Assembly: GCF_003610455.1 (NCBI RefSeq)
Contig: NZ_RAQK01000001.1
Coordinates: forward strand, 1,736,001 to 1,800,000
From: Sulfitobacter guttiformis
GTDB lineage: Bacteria > Pseudomonadota > Alphaproteobacteria > Rhodobacterales > Rhodobacteraceae
Reading direction: 5' to 3'
Length of the DNA stretch: 64,000 bases
The position numbers and the translations under genes were made by a program. A model generated the notes under the pieces. That model was not told the origin of the DNA. It ran no database searches and was given only the letters and a program-made list of their open reading frames with translations. Positions 8,554 through 15,743 of the stretch are shown here, one piece after another; position 1 is the stretch's first letter, and each line of letters opens with the position of its first letter.

Positions 8554-9404
8554 GGTATCAGCGCCTCCCGCGCCTTGCGACGAGCCGCGAGGTAGCCGTG
8601 CTTGGGCGCGAACACGAATGCCAAAAGAAAGATCAAGGTTTGCATCGTCACGATGATGCCGCCCGTGGCACCATCCACAAAAAAGCTCAGGTAGGCACCG
8701 AAGAATGAGGTTAGCGCGCCGATTGCTACACTCAGAACAAGAAGGCGCGGGAAGCGGTCGGTAAGCAGGTAGGCAGTGGCGCCCGGTGTCACCACCATCG
8801 CAATTACCAAAAACGCGCCAACCGTTTGGAGTGCGGCCACGCATGACGCCGATAGCAACATGAAAAAGATCACTTTAAGCAGATCAGGCTTCAAGCCGAT
8901 CGAACGCGCATGATTTTCATCAAAGAAAGTCACCATCAGATCTTTCCATTTGGCCAATAATATCCCCAGCGTCACGAACCCGATGATCGCAAGCTGCAAG
9001 GTATCGGAAGGCGTGATCGCTAGAATATTACCCATCGTGATCGTCTGAACAGAGACTGATGTGGGTGATAGGGACACCATAAACAGACCCAGACCGAAAA
9101 AGGAGGTAAAGATTAGCCCGATAATAGTATCCTCCTTGAGGCCGGATCGCTGGTTCAGGAACAACATAGCCCCCGCCGCGAGGCCGCCCGCAGCAAAAGC
9201 ACCCAATGCAAAAGGCAGACCCAGCATATAGGCCCCCGCAACACCCGGTACGATCGAATGGCTCAGGGCATCTCCGATGAGCGACCAACCTTTGAGCATC
9301 AGATAGGCCGAAAGAAAGGCGCAAACACCACCTACCAGCGCGCTTACCCACATGGCATTAAACATATAACCGTAGGAGAACGGCAGCAGCAGCGTTTCCA
9401 TCAT
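8550..9404 (-). CDS. sitC: Manganese/iron ABC transporter permease SitC
   Basis: First of two ABC-3 family permeases in the operon, 284 residues with multiple membrane spans. Shows the same landmarks as Sit[21 protein letters not shown] near residue 36 and [16 protein letters not shown] near residue 210. It presumably forms the SitCD heterodimer that receives metal from SitA and is energised by SitB. Overlaps both sitB (upstream) and sitD (downstream) by four bases. Confidence 0.92.
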   Translation of the reverse strand: MMETLLLPFSYGYMFNAMWVSALVGGVCAFLSAYLMLKGWSLIGDALSHSIVPGVAGAYMLGLPFALGAFAAGGLAAGAMLFLNQRSGLKEDTIIGLIFTSFFGLGLFMVSLSPTSVSVQTITMGNILAITPSDTLQLAIIGFVTLGILLAKWKDLMVTFFDENHARSIGLKPDLLKVIFFMLLSASCVAALQTVGAFLVIAMVVTPGATAYLLTDRFPRLLVLSVAIGALTSFFGAYLSFFVDGATGGIIVTMQTLIFLLAFVFAPKHGYLAARRKAREALIP

Positions 9405-10249
9405 TCGATTGTCTCGCGGTCTGTCTCGTCGGCGTATACAACGAAAGGCCGCTCGTCGTCCGTGATCACGCGGATCGTGCGCGCATCGTCGTCATCGTGC
9501 AGATCCGAGCCGCCGATTACAAAATGCCGCAAGACGCCACCAAATGCCAACTCCAGATTTTCATGGGTAAATGTCTGCTCGGTTTTGCCGTACGCAATCA
9601 CTGTTTCCTTGACCAAAATGGTGCGGTCGCAAAACTCCGGGACTGATCCGAGGTTGTGGGTCGAAACGAGCATAACCCGTCCTTCGTCGCGCATGTCGCG
9701 CAGCAACTGGATGATCGCATCCTCGGTCTGTACATCTACGCCCGTAAACGGTTCGTCCAGAAGGATAACCTGACCCTCTTGGGCCAATGCGCGTGCAAGA
9801 AATACCCGCTTGCGCTGTCCACCCGACAGTTCCCCGATTTGGCGGTGGCGGTATTCGGTCATATTGACCCGTTGCAACGCTTCGGTCACCGCAGCATGGT
9901 CGGTCTGTTTTGGATGCCTGAAAAATCCCATATGCCCGTAGCGGCCCATCATCACTACGTCCTCGACCAAGACCGGAAAGGACCAATCGACCTCTTCTGA
10001 CTGAGGTACATAAGCCACAAGATTCCGCTTCAGCGCCTCTTTAACGGGAAGGCCCAGAACGAAAATTTTGCCCTTTGCCGCCGGAACAAACCCCATAATT
10101 GCCTTGAATAGGGTCGATTTACCCGCGCCATTCACACCGACCAGCGCGGTAATAGTACCTGTAGGAATTTCGAATGATGCATCGCGCAACGCGGTGTGAC
10201 CGTTGCGGTAGGTGACGGTCACATCATGTGCAGTAATTCCTTCATTCAT
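9401..10249 (-). CDS. sitB: Manganese/iron ABC transporter ATPase SitB
   Basis: Cytoplasmic ATPase of the metal importer, 282 residues. It has Walker [10 protein letters not shown] (38-46), the ABC signature LSGGQRKR, Walker B VILLDEPF and a switch histidine in VSTHNLG. After the ATPase core there is an extra tail of about 40 residues rich in Asp and Glu (around [19 protein letters not shown]) which could bind metal or simply be a family extension. Overlaps sitA and sitC by four bases each. Confidence 0.94.
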   Translation of the reverse strand: MNEGITAHDVTVTYRNGHTALRDASFEIPTGTITALVGVNGAGKSTLFKAIMGFVPAAKGKIFVLGLPVKEALKRNLVAYVPQSEEVDWSFPVLVEDVVMMGRYGHMGFFRHPKQTDHAAVTEALQRVNMTEYRHRQIGELSGGQRKRVFLARALAQEGQVILLDEPFTGVDVQTEDAIIQLLRDMRDEGRVMLVSTHNLGSVPEFCDRTILVKETVIAYGKTEQTFTHENLELAFGGVLRHFVIGGSDLHDDDDARTIRVITDDERPFVVYADETDRETIE

Positions 10250-11145
10250 TCTGTAAGCCCTCTCACAATCGTCTCGGAGGTAACGCGCAGCAGATCCAGA
10301 TAGCTGGGCACTGCGCCGTCCGCTTCTGTAAGGCTATCGACATAAAGGACGCCGCCATAGACGGCGTCTGTTTCGCGCGCGACCTGCTCGGCAGGGGCCT
10401 GGGATACGGTGGATTCGCAGAATATGACGGGGATGTTGTTCTCGCGCACTGTGTCGATCACTTTGCGAACCTGTTGGGGGGTGCCTTGCTGGTCGGCATT
10501 CATCGGCCAGAGGTACAGTTCTTTCATACCGAAATCTCGGATTAGATAGCTGAACGCGCCTTCACATGTCGCCAGCCAGCGCTGCTGCTCCGGTACGGAC
10601 AGAATTGCATCACGCAGGGGTGAAATCACTTCTGTTATCTCTGCCTTGTAGGCGTCGGCATTGGCGCGGTAAATGTCGGCGTTATCCGGATCATGCTCGA
10701 CAAATGCATCGCGTATATTGTCCACGTAGATGAGCGCGGTTGTCAGCCCCATCCAAGCATGAGGGTTTGGCTTTCCATCATATTCACCCTCTGAAATGCT
10801 CATCGGCTCAATTCCGTCAGTAAGGGTGGCCGACGGCACATCGCGCAGATTTGACAGGAATTGCTCGAACCAAAGTTCGAGGTTGAGACCGTTCCACAGG
10901 ATCAAATCCGCATCCTGTGCGCGGATAATATCGCGGGGCGTTGGTGAGTAGCCATGGATTTCCGCACCGGGTTTCGTGATGCTTTCCACGATTGCTGCAT
11001 CGCCTGCTACGTTTCGCGCCATGTCCGCGATGACCGTAAACGTGGTGACAGCCTTGAATTTTTCTTGGGCAACCGCAGGGGTCGCGCTCAATGCGAGGGT
11101 GCTAGCCACCACAATAGCTTTTGCATAAATCGGAAACATGGACAT
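10246..11145 (-). CDS. sitA: Periplasmic manganese/iron-binding protein SitA
   Basis: Cluster A-I (ZnuA/MntC-like) solute-binding protein, 299 residues from the preferred start. A signal peptide ([18 protein letters not shown], cut near AVAQ) is followed by the metal-binding set: His in AEIHGYSP, His in PNPHAWMG, Glu in CEGAFSYL and Asp in [10 protein letters not shown] His-His-Glu-Asp set fits Mn/Fe rather than the His-rich loop of zinc-binding ZnuA. The ATG at 11143-11145 sits about eleven bases after AAAGGA; ATG 11155-11157 lies too close to that site, and GTG 11197-11199 is also in frame. It is first in the operon and divergent from mur across an operator-like region. Confidence 0.92.
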   Translation of the reverse strand: MSMFPIYAKAIVVASTLALSATPAVAQEKFKAVTTFTVIADMARNVAGDAAIVESITKPGAEIHGYSPTPRDIIRAQDADLILWNGLNLELWFEQFLSNLRDVPSATLTDGIEPMSISEGEYDGKPNPHAWMGLTTALIYVDNIRDAFVEHDPDNADIYRANADAYKAEITEVISPLRDAILSVPEQQRWLATCEGAFSYLIRDFGMKELYLWPMNADQQGTPQQVRKVIDTVRENNIPVIFCESTVSQAPAEQVARETDAVYGGVLYVDSLTEADGAVPSYLDLLRVTSETIVRGLTE

Positions 11146-11201
11146 GTTCTTGTTCATCCTTTTGTTCGCAGTCTCGAAATGCTTATGAGAACCATTCACA
11201 T

Positions 11202-11251
11202 CTGTAAATAAGAATGATAACGATTCTCAAAGATAGGGCATCGTTGAGAAT
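11202..11251. promoter_or_regulatory. Fur-box-like operator between sitA and mur
   Basis: The core AATGATAACGATT (11213-11225) differs from the classical Fur-box core AATGATAATCATT at two positions. An 8-bp perfect inverted repeat, ATTCTCAA (11223-11230) and TTGAGAAT (11244-11251), overlaps and extends toward mur. On the minus strand TTGAGA (11225-11230) could act as a -35 for sitA, which would place the Fur-like core in the promoter spacer, the expected position for repression. The likely ligand is the adjacent Mur protein. The sites are seen; binding is inferred. Confidence 0.6.
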
Positions 11252-11265
11252 ATAGGGCTGAAATC

Positions 11266-11691
11266 ATGGGCGACGAGAGTGACAGAACAGGAAAAATGAC
11301 TGCTGCGCTGCGCAAGGCCGGCATTCGTGTCACCCGTCAGCGAATTGCGCTGCTTGCGGTGCTCGCCGAAGCAGTTGACCACCCAGACGCCGTCGAGCTG
11401 CATGAGCGCGCAAAGAGGTTGGAGCCTACAGTGTCGCTGGCAACCGTTTATCGCACGTTGTCCGTGTTGGAGGAGGAGGGTGTCGTTCACCGCCATTCAT
11501 TTCAGGGCGGTGGGGCGCGGTTCGAGACAACACATGAGGACCATCACGACCACATCCTCGACATTGATACCGGTGAAGTGATCGAGTTCCAGTCAAACAA
11601 AATCGAACAACTGCAAGAAGAGATCGCACGCGAACTTGGCTATGATGTCGTGCACCATCGCCTCGAGCTGTATTGCCGCAAGAAGCTTTAA
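11266..11691 (+). CDS. mur: Fur-family regulator, probable manganese uptake regulator Mur
   Basis: A 141-residue Fur-superfamily repressor: winged-helix DNA-binding half (about 1-85, with LRKAGIRVTRQR and VSLATVYRTLSVLEEEG) and dimerisation half with HEDHHDHILDIDTGEVIEF. It lacks the paired CxxC motifs of the structural zinc site; the only cysteine is near the C-terminus (LYCRKKL). In alphaproteobacteria such proteins, beside sitABCD, are typically Mur, repressing Mn import when Mn is ample; Irr is less likely because no heme-regulatory motif is visible. It is transcribed divergently from sitA, and its stop codon overlaps the convergent eamA stop. Confidence 0.88.
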   Translation: MGDESDRTGKMTAALRKAGIRVTRQRIALLAVLAEAVDHPDAVELHERAKRLEPTVSLATVYRTLSVLEEEGVVHRHSFQGGGARFETTHEDHHDHILDIDTGEVIEFQSNKIEQLQEEIARELGYDVVHHRLELYCRKKL

Positions 11692-12581
11692 GCCTGTTTT
11701 AGCCGCTGCTCACGCCAAACAATCAGCAGGCCGCTTGCGAGAATGAGGAGGGCGCCGGGAAAGAGCTCGCGCCACGGTGCTTCGTCAAAAAACACCCAAC
11801 CCAGCAAAAATGCCAAGGGGATGCCGAAGTAGTTGAACGGCGCAAGGTTGCTCTGTTCTGCCATCCTGTATGCCATGATCAACAAAAGCACTGCAGAGCC
11901 TCCGAAGCCGCCCATTGCCATAAGCCACCAGATATCACTGGGCGCCGCAAGCGGAGTGAAGCCCCCTGTCAGCAAGGCGAGGGCGGTTGCGCCCAGCAGG
12001 GCGACTATACTGGAATAAAGATTGATCAGAGGTGTTGGCACATCATTATCCATCATGCGCGCCGTCACTCCAACAAGTGCGTAACAGACCGCAGCCCCCA
12101 ATGGCAAAAGGGCGGCCAGTGAAAAGCTGTCGGACCCCGGCCGCACAATCCAGATAACGCCGACGAACCCTGTGAGGACTGCACCCCACCTGATCCAGCC
12201 AACGTTTTCCCGCAGCAGCACGGCTGCAAGCGCGACAGCAAAAAGCGAGTTGGCGTAGGTAATCGTAGAGGCCGTGGCAAAAGTGAGCACTCCGAGCGAT
12301 AGATAGAAGGAAAATTGTGCAAATGTGAGGATGACACCGCGTGATAGCGCCATCCGCCACTGCCTCAGCTTCCAGATCCGCCCTTTGGCGTGCCATTCCC
12401 GCGAGCTGTAGAGAACAATAAGCGAAGGGATCAGCCCGAACGCATTGCGCCAGGCCGACAGCTCTGCCGCGCCATAACGGGGCGACAGATATTTGATAAT
12501 CAGCCCCATCGCGTCAAACAGCGTCAGCGCGCAGAGGAGCAGGGCAACTGCTGTCAGAGTGCGATCAGTCTTCATTGGCAT
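11688..12581 (-). CDS. EamA/DMT-family transporter
   Basis: Inner-membrane protein of about 297 residues with ten predicted helices in two EamA repeats, the drug/metabolite transporter arrangement. The first repeat includes LSRGVILTFAQFSFYLSLG and TITYANSLFAVALAAVLLRE; the second NYFGIPLAFLLGWVFFDE. Substrate unknown. Starts at 12579-12581 or 12573-12575 are both possible (MPMKTD or MKTD); no strong ribosome-binding site decides. The open frame continues upstream through the riboswitch region on the other strand but shows no membrane or family signal there. Confidence 0.85.
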   Translation of the reverse strand: MPMKTDRTLTAVALLLCALTLFDAMGLIIKYLSPRYGAAELSAWRNAFGLIPSLIVLYSSREWHAKGRIWKLRQWRMALSRGVILTFAQFSFYLSLGVLTFATASTITYANSLFAVALAAVLLRENVGWIRWGAVLTGFVGVIWIVRPGSDSFSLAALLPLGAAVCYALVGVTARMMDNDVPTPLINLYSSIVALLGATALALLTGGFTPLAAPSDIWWLMAMGGFGGSAVLLLIMAYRMAEQSNLAPFNYFGIPLAFLLGWVFFDEAPWRELFPGALLILASGLLIVWREQRLKQA

Positions 12582-12651
12582 AAGATGTGTCGGGAACAGA
12601 GCAAAGACCAGAAGGGAAGCGCGCAATCGTGCCATCGCGCGGGGAATTGTC

Positions 12652-12679
12652 TTGCGCCACCGGAGGGAATCCGCATAAC
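12652..12679 (+). promoter_or_regulatory. Candidate promoter of the cobalamin operon
   Basis: TTGCGC at 12652-12657 and CATAAC at 12674-12679, spaced by 16 bases, resemble -35 and -10 elements and would start transcription just before the riboswitch. The match is moderate and the assignment rests mainly on position. The rest of 12582-12684 shows nothing else recognisable. Confidence 0.35.
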
Positions 12680-12684
12680 TGACG

Positions 12685-12870
12685 GAGCTTGGTGTCCTTT
12701 TGGGGACCGAAAAAGGGAATTCAGTAGGGTGAACCTGATCTGAAGCCGCCCCCGCGACTGTAAGCGGTGAGTTTTTACCCTCACGCCACTTGCCCCCAAA
12801 AGGGCTGGGAAGGCAGGTAAAGGCCACGACCCGCGAGCCAGGAGACCTGCCGGGCACGTGTGAAATCAAC
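12685..12870 (+). ncRNA. Cobalamin (AdoCbl) riboswitch
   Basis: Conserved blocks appear in order: a GGTGTCC-like P2 start near 12691, GGGAA with AATTCAGT in the early core (12715-12725), GAACCTGATCTGAAGCCGCCCC (from 12731; key elements GAAGCCGCC and CGCGACTGTAAGCG), and the B12 box AGCCAGGAGACCTGCC at 12836-12851. It precedes cbtB and is positioned to turn off the cobalt-uptake and cobalamin genes when the cofactor is abundant. Identification rests on the B12 box and core order; the boundaries are approximate. Confidence 0.95.
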
Positions 12871-12873
12871 AAT

Positions 12874-12900
12874 GTCGTCGGGTGTGACGACGAGGAGAAG
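12874..12900 (+). promoter_or_regulatory. Hairpin and ribosome-binding site before cbtB
   Basis: GTCGTC (12874-12879) pairs with GACGAC (12886-12891), and the stem runs directly into the Shine-Dalgarno GAGGAGAAG (892-900 of the 12 kb block), five bases before the cbtB ATG. No U-tract follows. This placement suggests the riboswitch acts on translation initiation or on access to the leader rather than through an intrinsic terminator. Inference from position. Confidence 0.45.
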
Positions 12901-12904
12901 AACG

Positions 12905-13075
12905 ATGAAAACAGAAGTTAAAGCAGTCGCCGCCACGCGGTCAGCAGCCCTTCCAGCGCTTTTTGCGCTAATTCTCGGTGCTGCGATCATCACGATGACA
13001 GGTCATTTGCAGGCGGAAACATTGCATGACGCAGCACACGACATGCGCCACGCAACCGGCTTTCCCTGCCACTAA
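12905..13075 (+). CDS. cbtB: Cobalt transporter subunit CbtB
   Basis: Small membrane protein of 56 residues with one hydrophobic helix (about 15-35, ALPALFALILGAAIITMTG) and a His-rich C-terminal tail (HDAAHDMRHATGFPCH) that fits the CbtB metal-binding end. It acts with CbtA, predicted by comparative genomics to import cobalt under B12 control. It is the first gene after the riboswitch and three bases upstream of cbtA. A GAGGAGAAG ribosome-binding site supports this ATG. Confidence 0.92.
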   Translation: MKTEVKAVAATRSAALPALFALILGAAIITMTGHLQAETLHDAAHDMRHATGFPCH

Positions 13076-13078
13076 GGC

Positions 13079-13762
13079 ATGCTTTCTAAATTGCTGACCA
13101 GCGCGTTGTTCGCTGGTGCTGCTTCAGGTCTGCTTGTCGGCCTGTTGCAGCTTTTGTTTGTTCAGCCTGTGCTGTTGCACGCCGAGCTATATGAATCCGG
13201 TCAGTTGACACATTTCGGTGCCGTTGCAGTTTCGGCGCATCCCGATTTGCCGGGCTTTGACCCCGTTCGCGATCTTTTGAGCATCGTGTTTACTATGCTG
13301 ACCTATACCGGCTACGCGATGATGCTAGTGGCGCTCATGCTCTTGGCGGATGAGCGGGGCGCGGAAATTAACGCACGTACAGGTATGTTCTGGGGCGTTT
13401 GCGGATTCGTGGCGGCGCATCTCGCTCCGGGGTTTTCGCTGGCACCTGAAGTGCCCGGTGTCGCGGCAGCTGATGTTGGTGCGCGCCAGATATGGTGGTT
13501 CGCGACTGTAATTGCTGCAGGAATTGCCATGTGGCTTATCGCTTTTGGGCGCAACTGGGCAATGTGGGGCGCGGCTGTGATCTTGCTTGCCGCACCGCAC
13601 ATTATTGGTGCGCCGGAACCGGACAGCTTTACCGGCCCGGTCCCGACAGAGATTGCGGCACTCTTTGCGGCGCGTGCATTCGGCGTAGGCCTCGCAGCTT
13701 GGGTCATTCTAGGCTGCCTGTCGGCATATTTCCTCGATAAAGAATCACGTCGGGTGGTATAA
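13079..13762 (+). CDS. cbtA: Cobalt transporter subunit CbtA
   Basis: Integral membrane protein of 227 residues with five or six hydrophobic segments. Features of the CbtA family: the N-terminal LLTSALFAGAASGLLVGLLQ helix, FWGVCGFVAAHLAPGFSLAPE near residue 105 and a second conserved block around ARQIWWFATVIAAGIAMWL. Partner of CbtB, which precedes it by three bases. Predicted cobalt uptake to supply CobN; experimental proof of the transported ion in this family is limited. Confidence 0.9.
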   Translation: MLSKLLTSALFAGAASGLLVGLLQLLFVQPVLLHAELYESGQLTHFGAVAVSAHPDLPGFDPVRDLLSIVFTMLTYTGYAMMLVALMLLADERGAEINARTGMFWGVCGFVAAHLAPGFSLAPEVPGVAAADVGARQIWWFATVIAAGIAMWLIAFGRNWAMWGAAVILLAAPHIIGAPEPDSFTGPVPTEIAALFAARAFGVGLAAWVILGCLSAYFLDKESRRVV

Positions 13763-13766
13763 TTAC

Positions 13767-14276
13767 ATGCGTACTTTTATGCTTTTTGTTATTGGTCTGA
13801 CGTTTGGCGCAGCTGGCGGTTTCGTTGTTGCTGCGGCGAACGGCATTACTTTTGACGGTCATGATCACGCGCAGATCGGCGCGCACGCGGGAATGGATCA
13901 TGCGGCCATGGGGCATGGTGACATGGACCATTCGGCGGTGCACGATCAGGCCTTCGAAGTAGCCGCTGATATCGCACCTGAACTTGAGGTTATGGTGATG
14001 AAAGATCCGATGGCAGGATACAATCTCAATGTCATGGTCAAAGATTTCATCTTTTCTCCCACCTCCGCCAGTCTTGCTCACGTCCCGGGCGAAGGCCATG
14101 CACATGTCTATGTGAACGGTGTAAAACTGTCGCGGCTCTATGGAGAATGGATGCATCTGGATGCCTTGCCCAAAGGCACAGTAGAGATCGAGGTGTCGCT
14201 AAACACCAACGATCATCGACCGCTCGCAGTTAACGGTGTGCCTATCGAGGCAAAAACTACCATTACTGTGGAATAG
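13767..14276 (+). CDS. Exported His/Met-rich predicted metal-binding protein
   Basis: Unnamed 169-residue protein. An N-terminal hydrophobic segment (MRTFMLFVIGLTFGAAGG) looks like a signal peptide or anchor. Residues about 30-60 are a His/Met/Asp cluster (HDHAQIGAHAG, MDHAAMGHGDMDHS) of the kind that binds Cu, Co or Ni in the periplasm. The C-terminal half (about 75-169) is predicted beta-rich, with HAHVYVNGVKLSRLYGEW and LNTNDHRPLAVNGVP, recalling small cupredoxin-like or YtkA-like domains. Four bases after cbtA and within the B12 operon, it may hand cobalt to CbtAB or buffer it. Role is inference; it may instead handle copper. Confidence 0.75.
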   Translation: MRTFMLFVIGLTFGAAGGFVVAAANGITFDGHDHAQIGAHAGMDHAAMGHGDMDHSAVHDQAFEVAADIAPELEVMVMKDPMAGYNLNVMVKDFIFSPTSASLAHVPGEGHAHVYVNGVKLSRLYGEWMHLDALPKGTVEIEVSLNTNDHRPLAVNGVPIEAKTTITVE

Positions 14277-14334
14277 ACGGCGCTTTCTGCGCTGCCGTTT
14301 TTACGCTAAAACGCACCCAAAAGGAGCGGACACT

Positions 14335-14709
14335 GTGACCACTACCCTTTACGTTTGCACGACCTGTAAGTCAGGTGAAATAAACGAAGACGAGACCCAG
14401 CGCCCCGGTGCCAGGCTTTTTCACGCATTAGCTCAGGCGGGCGCCCCGGATGGCGTTCAGATCGTTGGCGTCGAATGTCTGTCCGCATGCAAGGCGGGAG
14501 CTGCTGTTGCGCTGTCAGCGGCTGGCAAATGGACGTATGTCTATGGCCACATGACACCTCAGGACGCGCCCGATATCCTTGCGGGGGCTGCGGCCTATGC
14601 CGCGACGGACGATGGGCTTGTCCCATGGCGTGAACGCCCTGTTATCTTTCGCAAGCAAAGCCTTGCGCGCATTCCTGCATTTACCCTGCCACCGGAGGCT
14701 GCCCAATGA
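14335..14709 (+). CDS. DUF1636 protein, predicted metal or Fe-S binding (copy 1)
   Basis: A 124-residue DUF1636-family protein. It begins at GTG 14335-14337 behind AAGGAGCGG; the frame is open upstream but without coding character. Four cysteines are arranged CTTC (Cys8, Cys11) and CLSAC (Cys48, Cys52), a CxxC / CxxxC pattern like thioredoxin-fold 2Fe-2S ferredoxins. The family is repeatedly linked with cobalamin genes but its biochemical role is not established. It overlaps cobW by four bases, so a role in cobalt handling with CobW is plausible. A shorter paralogue lies at 27.3 kb. Confidence 0.8.
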   Translation: MTTTLYVCTTCKSGEINEDETQRPGARLFHALAQAGAPDGVQIVGVECLSACKAGAAVALSAAGKWTYVYGHMTPQDAPDILAGAAAYAATDDGLVPWRERPVIFRKQSLARIPAFTLPPEAAQ

Positions 14710-15740
14710 GCGACCTGTCAAAAATCCCCGTTACCGTGATTACCGGCTTTCTCGGCTCCGGCAAAACGACATTGATCCGTCACCTTATGACCCATTCAAA
14801 AGGCCGACGTCTGGCCGTGCTGGTAAACGAGTTCGGTACAGTCGGCGTAGACGGCGATATCCTGCGGTCCTGTGCCATACCCGATTGTCCTGTCGAGAAC
14901 ATTGTAGAATTGGCAAACGGTTGTATCTGCTGCACCGTGGCTGATGATTTTATCCCGACAATTGAGGCGCTGATGGCGATGCCTGTGCGCCCCGATCATA
15001 TCATTATCGAAACCTCCGGCCTGGCGTTGCCAAAACCATTGCTCAAGGCGTTCGACTGGCCCGCGATCCGCTCCAAAATCACCGTTGACGGCGTAATAGC
15101 CCTTGCAGATGCCGAGGCGGTTGCGGCAGGCACCTTCGCTTCTGATGTCCACGCCGTCGACGCGCAGCGCAAGGCCGACGAGAGCCTGGATCACGACAGC
15201 CCGCTTTCGGAAGTTTTCGAAGACCAGATCAGCTGTGCTGACATCATCTTGTTGTCAAAGGCAGATCTTGCCGGTCCTGACGGTGTGGCAAAAGCCCGCG
15301 CTGTGATTGAAGCAGAGAGCCACCGCAAGGTACCAATGATCGAGATGACCGAAGGTGTGATTGATCCCAATGTTGTTCTTGGATTGAACGCCAAGGCCGA
15401 GGATGATCTGAACTCCCGTCCATCCCACCATGATGGCCACGACGACCACGAACATGATGATTTCGATACAATTGTTGTGCCAATGCCCGAGATCGAAGAT
15501 GCGGCGACCCTTGTTGCCGCGATTGAGGTACTTGCTCGCGAGCAGCATATTCTGCGGGTAAAAGGATATGTTGCCGTCAAGGGAAAACCCATGCGTCTGC
15601 TGGTGCAGGCCGTCGGTGCGCGGGTTCGCCACCAGTTTGACCGCCCATGGGGCAGTGAGCCGCGCAATGGCTCTCTGGTAGTAATTGCGGAGCATGACCA
15701 CGTCGACCCAAAGGCAATCCACGCGGCGCTGGGCGCCTAA
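14706..15740 (+). CDS. cobW: CobW, G3E-family GTPase (metallochaperone)
   Basis: A 344-residue P-loop GTPase proposed to deliver cobalt for corrin chelation. Walker A GFLGSGKTT (14-22), the metal-binding CICC (73-76), guanine-specificity SKAD near residue 180, and a histidine-rich stretch (SHHDGHDDHEHDD, about 239-251) typical of metallochaperones. The C-terminal CobW_C domain includes HILRVKGYVAVKGKPMRL. The gene overlaps the upstream DUF1636 gene and is three bases before cobN, whose product is the chelatase it is thought to serve. Confidence 0.95.
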   Translation: MSDLSKIPVTVITGFLGSGKTTLIRHLMTHSKGRRLAVLVNEFGTVGVDGDILRSCAIPDCPVENIVELANGCICCTVADDFIPTIEALMAMPVRPDHIIIETSGLALPKPLLKAFDWPAIRSKITVDGVIALADAEAVAAGTFASDVHAVDAQRKADESLDHDSPLSEVFEDQISCADIILLSKADLAGPDGVAKARAVIEAESHRKVPMIEMTEGVIDPNVVLGLNAKAEDDLNSRPSHHDGHDDHEHDDFDTIVVPMPEIEDAATLVAAIEVLAREQHILRVKGYVAVKGKPMRLLVQAVGARVRHQFDRPWGSEPRNGSLVVIAEHDHVDPKAIHAALGA

Positions 15741-15743
15741 GCC

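Noticed and set aside
15400..15470. His-codon-rich stretch as a repeat element
   Set aside because: It is the histidine-rich metal-binding loop of CobW, not a DNA repeat.
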